A stretch of DNA of 64,000 nucleotides from Marsupella aquatica. Lineage: Eukaryota > Marchantiophyta. The stretch covers positions 11,842,001 through 11,906,000 of the forward strand of contig OZ316893.1 in NCBI GenBank assembly GCA_973895155.1. The letters run 5' to 3'. Numbering within the stretch: the first letter of the stretch is position 1; the number at the start of each line of letters is the position of its first letter. The translations under genes and the position numbers were made by a program. The notes beneath the pieces were generated by a model. That model was not told the DNA's origin, did not search any database, and saw nothing but the letters and a program-made list of their open reading frames with translations. Positions 12,084 through 28,333 of this stretch are shown one piece after another.

Positions 12084-13480
12084 TTTCAATGTCAGATGTC
12101 TCATGGGAATGCTTCGAATGTCATCAAATCAAGACATCACTATGGTGCACTTCAATGTGACCAAATCCAGATTCCAGCACTAGGGAAGTTTACTTTTGAT
12201 CATTTGACCTGGTTTAAAAATGAAGCTTGGATTCCAAAGTTACAGGGTTTGCAGGGTTTGAGACTGATCTTAGGGGGATTATTGATGGGAGGAGTGGACT
12301 TTTCTGGATGTATCTAAGATTGGGAGGTGTTCTACTTACGGGACAATCTTTTTCAGATTAGCAACGACCTGCTAATGGATTTACGGGATGAATGATTAGG
12401 TTTAAGGTTGAATAGGCTTTAAGCACTTGGATGCGGGCTCGGAAGTACTCGGTAGCGGGAGATTTACACTGAAAGAAAAGAAGCACTTACACACTTTTTA
12501 GCAGTTAAACCACAGTGGAGAGATTAGAAATGATACGGTAACATAAGAGGAACAGGAGGAATTTTTGCATGGTCCTGTAGCAAGCAAGTCGCGGTGCTGT
12601 ATATCTTGGTGACAGACCATATTGGGATGCAGGAGGAGAGTGGTGCTTCTTGGGATTGCACAAGTGTAATCTCACTTTATGGAATCTACACAAAAATCGC
12701 GCAAGGGCTTAGGGGGTTGGAAGTAGAGAACTCAAGGTCAAATAAGCGGGATAAGAATGGAGTGAGGCGAGTGTGGAGGGACAAAGATCGGGAATCAGAC
12801 GAGTAGATGGCTTGATCTCATGGAAGAGAAGCGGCTTGGATTATGATGGAGAAAGGGATGTTTGCATGAACACAAACGGTATTTAGAGAATTGAGGAAAT
12901 GAAAGAAGAGCAGGAAGAAGGGAGAGCAGGAAGGGAGGACTGGGAGGGGGCGCAAAGGATAGAAGAAGATTGAGACTGTGTCGGTGGGCTGGGTAGGCTG
13001 TGATTACGCGGTCTGTGGTTTGGAAACACGGGAGCGAGAAGCAGGCTGGAGACCGGACATACGAGCTAGCAGAGGGCAAGAAGGAAACGTCGGAGAGAGG
13101 ACGAGTAACGTGCTAACGTAAGGTGAGATTAATTTCTTGATAGGATTAGCTGGAGATTTGTTTATACTGAAAAGTATACTCAAATGAATGCGAGAGGGAG
13201 CAACTTGGAACACAAAGAGGATGGACAAGAGAGGTTTTGCAGTGAGGTGAGACAACAGCAGGAATTAGGAGTGGAGGCACCGGAAAGGTATAGTAGACAG
13301 GACTCGAGAAGCTATGCGCTCCCCTCAAGCGGGCGGGGACAGAATCCTAGATCAAGTGTAGTAATGCAGAAACCATTTGATCTGTACGCGAACTTGGATC
13401 GAGCTCGACAAAGAATTGTGGATCCGGGAGAGATGAAAGCAACTCGGGAGCGGGAGAAGGGGAAGAATTGCGGGTCATAG

Positions 13481-14515
13481 TTGAGGAATGAGGAGCACCA
13501 GAGAGGCGAGTCAGCTGCTCTTACTACGGGGGGGAGACGAGAAGTGGCGAATGTCCCTCGTAGGGAAAAGGAAACTAACTCGGCATGCGCAGGTAGTGAG
13601 GGTGCGGACACGGAGGAGTCTGAGCAGGATGAGGGGGTGGTATCGGCTGAATGTATCAACATACTCAAGGAGGCGGCGGCTTCTACTACTGGAGATTGGA
13701 GTACTAAATTGTATACATCCGTGGAATGGAGTCTGGGTGAAGCAGCGAACAATGCGAGGCAGTTGTATAACTGCGGTATGCTTTGTTATTTTACGGATTG
13801 GACTCCGATGCTGCCAAGCTTTCAAGCTTGGATTGTGGGTCGTATGGTGGAAGAAAGGAATTGGCCAGTTTTGCAAATTAAATTTGTTGGTAAGAGTTTT
13901 TATCTAGTGGTCTTTGAGAATGCAGACCATAGAGATTTGGCGCTAACTTCAGCACCTTGGTTTTTGGAACGTAAACTGGTATACATGTTCCCATGGGACC
14001 CTTCTTTTGATATCCGGAATGAGAAGTTCACCAAGCTGCCTGTATGGATAGAGCTGCCATTTCGGGCTTTGATTCTGGAAGGATGCCGTATGAAAATTGC
14101 AGAATCACTTGGGAAGTTGCTGCATTATATACAAGGAGATGATTATAGCTCCTATCCGCATGATAGAGCATGTATTCTGTGGGACACTGAACGGGAGGTG
14201 CCGCATAGTGCTCGGGTGGAGATTCGTGGAGCCATAATTATATGGCAACCAATTGTGTTCAAAACATCCCCTATCATTGTTTCAGATGCAATAAGAAGGG
14301 ACATTTGGCAAGGGATTGCAGGGAGGGAAGAGATGTGGTGGCTGAGGCAGATCAAGAGAATAATGATGAGGACCTGGTGGGAACTCCTGAGGAATTGGAT
14401 GCAGTGGCGGAGGGGGATCCGGAGGAGGTTCTTAGAACCCAACTTGAAATGAACTTGCAAGTAAGACAAGGAGCGGGGCTGATGGCACTGCGAGGAGAGT
14501 ACTGTCACAGCTGAT
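13481..14515 (+). pseudogene. LINE ORF1 (DUF4283-like, CCHC zinc knuckle), frameshifted
   Basis: ORF1 of plant L1-like elements encodes the RNA-binding chaperone that packages the element RNA. The frame starting at 13481 carries the DUF4283-like core: CYFTDWTPMLPSFQAW, then WPVLQIKFVGKSFYLVVF, then APWFLERKLVYMFPWDP and LPVWIELPF. Near 14265 the frame must change by one base to reach the zinc knuckle CFRCNKKGHLARDC (C-X2-C-X4-H-X4-C, 14278-14319). Without the change, the first frame runs on to 14452 with no homology. The true start could lie upstream, from 13184, because the long open region before 13481 is separated only by a TAG. This is a decayed copy. Confidence 0.85.
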
Positions 14516-14735
14516 ATAGTAGCTATTGAATCGCTGATGAGTAAGGATAGGACTTCTTCCCCGGTGCAATTGCAAGAAACACCTTTGGGGATGGGGCAGA
14601 GTGTGGATGGCTCGACTGAGCTGCAGGACTCCTCGCTGCTAATAGTAGATTCACATATGGAGGAGACCGGAGAGATAGCCATTGGCACACCAAGGCGCCG
14701 CAAGGGGGGGAGTGTGAGCTTGGCTACCTCTTCGG

Positions 14736-17700
14736 GTGGGCGAATGCGGATTTAGCTCATGGGTGTTGGAGCCGGGGACAGAGGGGATGGGAGAAATTTT
14801 GAGGGTGGTGTCCTGGAATGTATGTGGGCTCTGCGAACCAAACCGGAAGAATGTGGTGAAAAACTGGATTGCAACAAGGAAGGAACGAATAGATGCATTG
14901 GCCCTGCAAGAAATCAAGGCGGATCAGTTCAGACTGGATATGGCCATGAGAGTAATTTTGCCAAATTATCAATGCGTTGCATTGACACCAGAGGAAGGTC
15001 GGGGAGGCACGACATTACTAATTCATCCGCAATTTAGGATGGTAGCGTCTGGAGTGATGGATAGGGGGCGAGCAGTATGGGCGATTGTGGAGTATCAAGA
15101 CTGTAAATTTGGAATCCTGAGTGTTTACGCACCAAATACTGCTCAACTTAGAGCCATTTTGTGGCATGAACTGAAAATGCATCTTCCTCAGGAGAACTGG
15201 ATTGTATGCGGGGACTTCAATATGACCGAAGTTAGAGAGGACTCCACAGGCGATTCTCCAATGATTAAGGGATGAGAAGCAGAGTTTTGGAGATTTTTGA
15301 AAGTTAGATTTAATTTGGTGGATGCATTGCTAATTAAGGGGGAGGTACGGGGGGCGCGCTACACATGGAGAAGAAACAGGATGGGGTCTTTGGTTCAATC
15401 GAGACTGGATAGGTTCTATCTTAGTGCGAATGGGGATTGGATTTATAAACTGGTTGAATTGGTGCATGACGGGGGATCAGCACTGTCTGATCATGACCCG
15501 GTTATGATCTGCATTAGTCTCATGGAAGCAAGGCAGGAAGGAAAATCGGGACTAAGAAGATCTCTATTTAAGGCTAATCCTGCCCTGGTTAGGATGGAAG
15601 GCATGATCAAAATACTAGAAAGGGCATGGGTGGAGGGGAAGGGTGACTCTATTGAACCTTTGCTAGCCTTTGACAAGGCTTGCAGGAATATGAGAAGCAA
15701 ATACATTGAAAAGCAAGCGACACCTAAAGAGAAAGATGAAGAAATGCTTTTGTTGAGAAATAAGCTTCGGATGTTGAAAATGGAGATCCTGGAGGAATAC
15801 ACAGAAGAGGAGTTGCGAGATTACGTGGATATGGAGGATCAAGTACATGCGGTAGAGTTAGAGGAGGCTCACAGAGGACGAAGGTTAGCATGAATTAAAT
15901 GGTTGGGTGAGGGGGAGGAACCTTCAAGGTTTTACTTCGCAACTGTAAAGGCAAAAAGAGAACGGGAGGCAATGAGGAGCCTCACGGTGGAAGATGGCAA
16001 GGTGATCACAGATCCAACGATGATATTGAGAGAAGTAGAGAAGACATGTAAGGAATTATATGCGCCTAAGGAGCCATCTAGGCATGAACGGATGGAAACT
16101 CTGAATGAGCGAAGCAGACTGCTGGAGCACACAAAGTGTGTGTTGACGATTACGGAAATACAAATGCTGGAAGGGCTGCCAACAAAAGAAGAAATCAAAG
16201 AAGTCTTGTGGTTGCTTCCCAGAGATAAGGCCCTTGGACCAGACGGGATGACAGCGGAGGTTTATCAGGCCTGTTGGGTGTTCATGCAAGATGACTTGGT
16301 AGCGATGGTGCAGGAATTTTGGCTGACGGGGAACTTGGCAGTAGGGATTAAAGAGGGGATGATTAAGTTCATTCCGAAGAAATCTGATAAGCAGCATCTA
16401 AGGGACTGGCGGCCTCTTACTATGCTGAACATAGGCTACAAGCTGGTTGCAAAGTTATTGGCGTTAAGGCTAATTCAAATCCTACCGAAGGTTATTAGTT
16501 CTCAACAAACAGGTTTCATTCCAGGAAGAAATATACTGGAGAACATTTCGCTGGCTTGGCTAATGTTTGACTGGGTGAAAAATAGGAAGGTTGAATCACT
16601 TTTCCTTAAGCTAGATTTTGAGAAAGCGTTTGACAGAGTGGATCAGAGCTTTATATGGGAAACTATGCACTTGTTGGGGATAAGCGGAACGTTCATAAAA
16701 CTAGTCAAGGCACTATTACAACAGGCATCCTCAAAGATTTATGTGAATGGGTTGCTTTCCTCTGAGATTGGACTGTTGAGGGGTGTTAGGCAGGGTTGCC
16801 CTCTTTCACCTCTCTTATTTGTGATATCAACTCAGCCTTTAATGGATTTTATGGATGCTGAGATGGAGGCAGGGCGTTTAGATGGCATTCAAGTCTCAGC
16901 GGACTTGAGGATATGCTATAGGTTCTTTGCTGATGACTTGGGGATGTTCATCCCGGCTAAGCAGAGGAGTTTCCTGAAAGCAACAACAGTGATACAGTGC
17001 TAGATGAATTGGCCACGGGGGCCAGACTGAATTTGCGTAAATCAATAGTCATCCCGCTAGCACTGTTGAGTATTCCGGCATGGTTACAAGAGACTGGATG
17101 TGTGATTAGCAAGAAAGGAGAGCTACAGAAATATCTGGGTGCTCCTTTGGGGGTGGACCTGAAAATGGAACAACTGCATAGCTTTTGTCTGGATAAAATT
17201 GGGAAGAGGTTATCTTCTTGGTCGAACAAAATGCTTACCTTTACAGGACGCTCGCTTCTGATTAGGCACATACTTCAAGCAATTCCCATTTATCATACAA
17301 TGTTCCTTAAGGCGTCTGCTGGTTTGGCTAGGAAAATGACTGCACTGTGCAGGGATTTTTTATGGGGTCATAACAAGGAGGGGGGCAAGCGAGTTCCGCT
17401 GGTTTCCTGGGCACGTCTCTCACGTCCCAAGTTGGATGGCGGACTGGGGTTTAAAGACTTCCGCAGTCACTCGGATGCGCTGTTATCAAAATGGTTTACC
17501 TGTGCAATGGACTACCCGGATACGGAATGGGCTAGAATGTTTGCTGAAAATCTGAATAGGATTGGATGGACTAACTATAAAGAAATGCGGAGGAATGGGT
17601 ATACCTTCTGGGACAAAATGGTACTTGGCTGTCCTAGGGGATCTCTGGAAGGCCTGGGAATTGCTGCGAGCCAATCTGATTTTCTGTCCCTCTGAGCGGA

Positions 17701-18684
17701 TACCTGGTAGATGGTCGATTTGTGATGTGCTCCGATGTTTAAAGGGAACGCAGGCGTGGAGCAGTGGTGACAGGGAAGCAGTGACAGTCCTTTGTGGAAG
17801 ACTGGGCATCAGGAGCATGCAAGATTTATGGTCAAGTGAAAGGAATGGATGGTGAGGGCTGGCAGGAAGGTGGCTACATCTACGTGGATTCTCAGAGGAA
17901 CACTTAACACTTGGACGCAGATTCATTGGGCTGTTAGCTGACATCCCCAGCTGTGAGTGGGGGGGTGGAGCCTGGGCCGGAGAGCTGGTGTTGGGCGGAC
18001 AACCCTACTGCTCTCAGGAGGTTCAGAGTGTCAAATAAGAGAGCATATCAGATGCTGCAAGAGGAGGTGAGCGATTTACAGAGTTTAAATAGGACATGGG
18101 GAATTGCAAGCACGGGCGACGAATGGAGGGCAAGGTGGGCGGGGCTGTGGGGATTGGACTTGTCAATGAGAGCTAAGATATTTATGTGGCGTGTAGTAGC
18201 ATCGGGGCTCTTCACCGGGGTTAGGGAGGTCAAAATTGGTAAAGGAAATGGAGAGTGCAAGCTATGTCCTGGAACACTAGAGACTATTTCACACTTGTTC
18301 ATGACCTGTCAACATGCACAGCGCTGTTGGCAGCTCTGTGCACAAAGCTTTGAGGGCATATTTGCAGATTATTTTGGGGGGCTGCTTGGGATGATAAATT
18401 CTGCTGTGGGTAAGGAATATAGGAAGATAGTTAAAATGATTGTCTTATACCAGATATTGTGGATGATCTGGTTGGGTCGAAATGAGCATATGTTTGTGAT
18501 GGGCGGGGCCCGGAGGTTTGATATGAGATTCACTCTCTCGGAGGCGGTGGACCATGTCACTGCGGTCGGGCTTGCACTGCCAGCGAGCAACAGACGGACT
18601 AGGCTACTGAGAGTGAAAGAGATTATCAATGCAGAGCGGCTCACTTGGTTGAGGCGTAGAGACTGCTGGATCACATCAGGATAG
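14736..18684 (+). pseudogene. LINE ORF2 (endonuclease, reverse transcriptase, zf-RVT), broken
   Basis: The endonuclease begins near 14793 with LRVVSWNVCGL and has QEIK, YAPN, GDFNM and SDHDPV, the expected active-site blocks of the APE-type nickase. TGA stops interrupt the frame at 15273-15275 and 15891-15893. The reverse transcriptase follows in the same frame: ALGPDGMTAEVYQ, PLTMLNIGYK, GFIPGRNI, FEKAFDRV, RQGCPLSPLLF and a FADD box (about 16922-16933). A TAG at 17001 and a frameshift near 16985 move the frame, and another change falls near 17600-17690. The C-terminal zf-RVT appears at 17953-18684 (AKIFMWRVVASGLFTG, then CKLCPGTLETISHLFMTC). The order and motifs are standard for plant L1-like ORF2. 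It is not functional as read. Confidence 0.9.
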
Positions 18685-19576
18685 CGTAGGAATGACTGAT
18701 GGAAGGGTAGTAGGCTGGATAGGTGGATGGATTGCAGTAGAATAAGTTTGTTAAGGCTGTTAGGATGGTCTCTGGTTCCGGATGGCTGGTAGGAATACTT
18801 GATACCGGTGCTGTTGGTAAGCGGAGTTCAGTTGTGTGTGCTGGGCTGGAATCTGTTGTGCTGGTATTGGTGGTGACTTTTCTGTTTGTTTCCCCCCGGC
18901 CATGGGGTTTGCGTGGCCCACAAAAGTTATAAAAATTCTAAAAACGTTTAAAGGAAGCTTGGATTCCAAAATCCAGGCTAAAAAATTTCCAGAAAGGGGA
19001 GGAATGTAGTGAGAAATTTAACACTTGCCTGAAAATAAAAGAAACATCGTAAGAAGCAAAGAACGTGGTTGGTTGACCATAAGGTATATGTGTTGTTATG
19101 GACCAAAAGATGCCAGGGGAGACATGCGGGAGGATGATCTACCAGAAAATAGAGTTCTTCAAAATGGAGAGAAACCACTACAACATACTACAAATATTGG
19201 AGAGTCTTTTAGGAGAGGCTGCAGATTCAGTTTTTTAGCAAATTTCAAGGAGATGGAAAGGCCCAATGTCAGGTAGTTAGAGCAAAGGACTTGCCTGCTG
19301 AAATTCACAGAGTTCAAACATGTTGATAACACAGGGAATTTTTGTCATGGTTGGGAGGACAAATATGCTTGGGATGTGGGGGCTCACATTGCCCCCAGAA
19401 TATCCATTGACCTTCGTAAGAGCATTGAGAGGCTCTTGCGAACAGGAGTCACTGAACTGGGAATTTTGAAGGCCCAGTGGGAAGAGCTACGTGAGCATAG
19501 AAAGAAGTTCAGTGATGATAGAGCCAATGTAGTTTGGACAAGGGACATGGGACTAGATTTGAAGGTGGGTTGTGGG

Positions 19577-21069
19577 GAGAATCAAGGCCCTAAACCCTAA
19601 ATGCCTTTGTAGCGACTCGTCTCCGTGAATCTAGTATGCCCCCTCCTTCTGTACTTGCAGGTACAACAGTACCTGCCTTGTGCATCCTTGTGGAGGTACC
19701 TTGTGCTCCTCTAAAGCCACTCGTACCGGGCCTGTACCAGGTTTCTTCACCTCCCTCGTCCCTCCTTCGTGGTCTCTCCCTCGTTTTTTTCCTCTTATTG
19801 GTTCCATTTTTACAGGTTTCAATTTTTCTCACCCAAAAGGACACACCAAATTTGAATGACGACCACATCATTTTTTGGCGCAACCTCTTATTATAGTTCT
19901 TGATAGTGTCATTTCTCCCCATTATGTGACACAGATTCTCAAACCAGCTGTTCCATGGAGGTCTCTTGTGACTGGAATGCCCCGTGTCGGATCTTGATCA
20001 AAACTTACAAGGGCTTTAAAAAAATGCTACCATCATTAACTTGGGCAGTCAGTCTGCACCAAAAATCAGTCTGTGCACATGCATTGGTGCCCTTCAAAAA
20101 CCTGATGGTGACATGGATGGGTGTCATGATCCATCTCAAACTGAGAACCCCTACGCTAAGTATGTCCAAAAGTTGGGTTTTGGTCAGGATCATGAATGCA
20201 AATTTCCCACACGGGCTGACCGAAACAAACAGGAAACAGCTGGTTTGAGATGTCCCAATACAGCCCGCACTTTAAGTAATACACTATGGGTGTCTTTACA
20301 GGAGTTAGGGGGCACTTTTGACTTTTTATTGACCAAAACAAAAAATGGAGGTTTACTTCTTGTTCTAAAGAATACCCTGACTGCTAGAACTTTGCTAACA
20401 TCTGCGGCTGCCTTGCCTTGAAACGTGCTGCCACCCAGAATCATTGGTCCAAAGGCTTGACTCTAGACCATAGGCTCTGGAGTGAAGCTTTCAATCCCAA
20501 AGTATTGGTTACATATACAAGACTCCAGACAGATCTTTTGAAATGAAGTTCAATAACCAAATCTTGTGAATGGAAGAGCCAAAGGTTGGAAATGTTTTGC
20601 ACCACCTCTCAAGGCGGTTTAAAGTTCTAGATAAAAAATAAGAACTCCACATTATTTAGCATTTACCTGGATCCATTGCTTGCCAGGTAGATTGATAGAT
20701 ACCATACTTAAATAGACCCCCAAGTTGTTGTAAAACCAACTGCAACAGTTTCCACTCATTGTACTGTCTAGCTTTCATTTCAGAGACATGAGGGGCCCAT
20801 TATCTTGTAAAGCCACCCTAAATGATTGCCTAAGGGAGATTTACAAGAAACACCTCACAACAAATGATGGGTCACTTCCAAGGTTTTGCTTTTGGATTTC
20901 ATCACAACCATTTATATCAAGTGGGTGTGGGTCCAGTTTGGATACATGAGATTTTTCTCTTTTGTAATTTTCAGGGCAGTTTTGGAAAAGAATGCACAGT
21001 CAAGATTTGGGATCCTCATTATGAAACTCCACTCTACTTTTACTAAACTAGGTAACAATAAAAGTCTCT
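19577..21069. other. Intergenic, no gene recognised
   Basis: An open frame at 20041-20421 (126 codons) has no recognisable domain and competing open frames on both strands, so I do not call it. A 16-base match to 9639-9654 occurs at 19906. A pair of plant telomere-like units (CCCTAAA) lies at about 19590. The rest is unremarkable. Confidence 0.5.
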
Positions 21070-21712
21070 TAGGCTCTTGAGTGCATTCAGGAAGTTCTTG
21101 GCAGTAATAACCCCCAAAACCTCAAGCTCGAGCTCTTGCTTTCAGTGCATTCTGTCCACCAACCTTGAATGCATTAAGGGCGTTATGGGCAATACTAATC
21201 CCCCAACCTTGAGCCAAAGCTCTTGTTTTTCAGTGCATTATGTCCCCAAACCTTGAATGTATAAAGGTTCTATTACCAGGGGGTTATGGGCAATCATAAC
21301 CCTGCAAACCTCAAGCACAAGCTCTTCTTTTTCAGAGCATTATGTCCCCAAAGCTTGAATGTATTAAGGTCCTGTTACCAGGGCGTTATGGGTGACAATA
21401 ACTCCCTAACCTTGAGCCCAACCTATTGTTTTTCAGTGCATTATGTCCCCAAACCTCAATTCTATGAAGCCCCTGTTATCATGGCTTTTTGGGCAACAAT
21501 AACTCCCCAAACCTCAAGCTCAAGCTCTTGTTTTTCAGTGCATTATGTCCCCAAACCTCAATTCTATGAAGCCCCTGTTATCATGGCTTTTTGGGCAACA
21601 ATAACTCCCCAAACCTCAAGCTCAAGCTCTTGTTTTTCAGTGCATTATGTCCCAAACCTCGATCTAAAGCTCTTGTTTTTCAGTGTAGTAAGCCCCCAAA
21701 CCTCAAATACAC
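21070..21712. repeat. Minisatellite, about 102-bp unit, six to seven copies
   Basis: Units share a core of TTTTTCAGTGCATTATGTCC followed by CCAAACCT and a CCTGTTA(T/C)CA(T/G)GG-like segment. Cores at 21434, 21536 and 21638 are exactly 102 bp apart and nearly identical, while the 5' units (from about 21140) are more diverged and some are shorter. The array therefore appears to have grown by recent duplication at its right end. The open frame at 21286-21750 arises because 102 is a multiple of three; it need not be a gene. Confidence 0.9.
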
Positions 21713-22405
21713 AATGCCTTGTAAACAAGACTTTCCTCCCTACACAATAAGGCCTTAACAGAACAAGTTATTCTATCCTGTCTTTTGCACCTCACTGCCC
21801 CATCTTCAGCTGGAACAGGTAGACGAGCACTGTTTAGTTCTTTCACTCTGAATAAAATTAAACCCTTGCTTGTAAGAATTAGCCGATACCCAGACTTTTG
21901 TTTGCTCTTTTCCTTGGGACAATACCGCCCCGAACTCTTTGCCCGCTGAGTTAAGAGCCAACTCGCATGTGAAGGTCCTCACCAATACAGCACTCACTGA
22001 CATTTGACAATAGTGTCTGCTGCCTGGCCCACGGAAAAGTTTGCAATGACAAAGTTTCAGGGGCATGTGTCCTGTTCAGGATTTTGTTTTATGCTGGAGT
22101 TTGAGGTCGGGACTTCAAGGGCCGGAAAGTTTCTGGTCCTTGCATGGGTTTTGTCCCTCAGCAAATACATTCAGCTTGACAGCTAAATCCTTACGCCCAG
22201 TGTCTAGTAAAGTGGATGCAATGATTCATCATTCACAATTGTCACGAATACAGATCTGGTTTCCAAGCTAGATCTCATCCTTTACTCAGAAGCGAGACCT
22301 CTCTGTACAAAATTCTTAGGACTCATATCAACAAAATAACCCATTCACGGAAAAGGGAAATGACCAGCGTAGGCCAGCTGCTCAATAGCTCTACTTCGGT
22401 GAAGG
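21713..22405. other. Gap containing the 3' region of GFAT
   Basis: The part nearest 22406 should be the GFAT 3' UTR on the minus strand. Nothing else is recognisable: short open frames on both strands lack domains, and I see no RNA gene or terminal repeat. Confidence 0.5.
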
Positions 22406-26838
<4,433 letters not shown>

Positions 26839-26900
26839 CTTGGCAAAGCTCAGCTTAGCTCCCTTTTTTTCTCTCTTTCTCTCTCTCTCTCTCGTCAGCA
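26839..26900 (-). promoter_or_regulatory. CT-rich tract in the GFAT 5' leader
   Basis: Immediately upstream of the GFAT start is an almost uninterrupted CT/T tract (about 26863-26893 on plus, so GA-rich in the mRNA). Such tracts are common in plant 5' UTRs and core promoters. The placement relative to the transcription start is unknown. Confidence 0.5.
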
Positions 26901-28333
26901 ATTGTTGTTCGGTTGATGAGACTGATCCCTCACGAGACCAAAACACTGAGATGGGATCGTGCTCCACCAACAATAATTTCCGCAACTCCAATTCCCGTCC
27001 AGATGCGCGATTCGCGCTCGTTCTGCTGTTCTTGCCGACCCCGTCTCTAAACCCCTCTCATCGTCGTCGTCAAAGCACCATAATGCCTCTCGAAGTCATC
27101 ATTCATACCTCGAAATTCCTCCGCTTTCATCATTCCTACCTCACAGTTCCTCCGCCTTCATCATTCATACCTCACAATTCCTTCGCCTTCATCTGCCCCT
27201 CCTGAAATCGGTCCTTCGATGCCTCGAGCTTCAGTTCACACCTCTCTACCCCGCTCTCTTACAACGTGCACTGGACTGTATACACCCGTACTGTAAAGGG
27301 CACTCCCACAATTCCCATTCGCACCCAACATTCGGCCCGACGAATGAATGTCGGGGTAGCCACGCACTGCCAGCACCTGCCGCACCAGATTGTCCGTCCG
27401 ATCTCCATCGAACGGCTCTTGGTTCCTTCGTTCTCACAGCCTGCAGAGTACCCGATATTGACACTCCCGCACCCACCATTTTAACGAACGAATGACTTCG
27501 TCCATTCTGCCTGCCACCCGATATTGGCCGGTTCAGTACTGTAGTAGGCGCCAAGGCCGCCGCACGCATTGGCCGTGTGACGTAGCGGACGTACCTTAGA
27601 GTACAGTACGACGCTGCATCCTGGAGGGCTTACTAGGTTCGGGGCCTTTGGATTCGAATCATCGACAGTAGAGGATGGTTTAAACTTTAAAGACGGAAGG
27701 TCAGACTGTCAGATGACCATCAGTCACCTTCCTAGAAGGGCCTCCGACGGGCCGCACCTAAACGGTACCCGTACCGCAATTCTGTAGCGTGGCGAATCTC
27801 GCACGATTTACATCTGTAAGGGAGTACGTCTGAGGGGATCGACGGCCAGGAGAACCCCCAAGACCCGGAGGTGGTGTAGAGGGCGGCGAGTCCGGGTCGC
27901 ATGGAGTCCGTGTAGGCTGGGGGCCTGACCTGCTGCCCAGTGGCTCGACCGAGTCCAACGGGTCCGGTGCATGAACAGAAACCTCTCGCTCTAAGTGCAC
28001 ACTTCGTAACTGCAAAAATAGTAAAATTGCAAAGTGTTCTTTCCTTCCTTTTATTTCCCGAGCAGCTTAGGAGCTTTTTTTGCAAGTTACCATAATTGTC
28101 AGTGGGAGGAATTCTGCACTTACCCATGAGTGTGCATAAACCCGCACCTTTATATTTGTCATTCACTCATACAGTGTAGCCCTTTTACACTTACAAAAAT
28201 TGTAAAAAGAAATTTCATGCATAGAAATTGGAAACGCAAGATAGCCTACCACTGCAATTATGTTAGCTTGCTTTTTTTGCAAGCTACCTTTACAAGTGGC
28301 CATAATTGCACAAACACCTTTCTAAGATTTAGA
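26901..28333. other. GFAT upstream region and GC-rich segment
   Basis: The first few hundred bases are the probable GFAT promoter. A segment at 27730-28015 is clearly GC-richer than its surroundings. On the minus strand it gives an 85-codon proline-rich open frame preceded by a good acceptor (TTTTTGCAG, near 28012). I cannot match it to any family and found no partner exons. From 28020 to 28330, two diverged copies of a TTTTTGCAAG(T/C)TACC motif occur. Confidence 0.45.

Larger units (their letters stand above)
12239..18953 (+). mobile_element. LINE (L1-like) retrotransposon, full length but decayed
   Basis: A 6.7 kb non-LTR element is bounded by an exact 17-bp direct repeat, GAAGCTTGGATTCCAAA, at 12222-12238 and 18954-18970. 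The 3' end is A-rich (AAAAATTCTAAAAACGTTTAAA) just before the second repeat, as expected for target-primed reverse transcription. Order on the plus strand: a 5' UTR of about 1.2 kb, ORF1 (gag-like, CCHC knuckle), ORF2 (APE endonuclease, reverse transcriptase, zf-RVT), then a short 3' UTR. Several stops and frameshifts break both ORFs, so the copy cannot make its own proteins. The 5' UTR is purine-rich near 12850-13000. The copy inserted into a MULE/FAR1-like frame. Confidence 0.93.
12084..19576 (+). pseudogene. Broken MULE/FAR1-like transposase fragment, split by a LINE
   Basis: If the LINE and one copy of its target duplication are removed, an open frame runs across the junction, from MSHGNASNVIK (12093 on) through FKNEAWIPK to SRLKNFQKGEEC in the sequence from 18971 on. 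After stops and frame changes, homologous-looking pieces continue at 19025-19276 (a RGCRFSFLANF-type segment after an RYMCCYG-type segment) and 19376-19576 (HIAPRISIDLRKSIERLL). A cysteine-rich GCM/WRKY-like unit followed by a His-Ala-Pro-rich helix is typical of MULE and FAR1-like DNA-binding regions. The catalytic DDE domain is not seen. The family call is inference from pattern; the continuity of the frame across the insertion is direct. The breaks indicate an old, dead copy that predates the LINE. Confidence 0.4.

Noticed and set aside
20041-20421. A 126-codon plus-strand frame
   Set aside because: There is no recognisable domain, comparable open frames exist on the opposite strand, and there is no splice context.
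21286-21750. A 154-codon frame as a possible repeat protein
   Set aside because: It exists because the 102-bp minisatellite unit is a multiple of three; units are not conserved at protein level in the 5' part.
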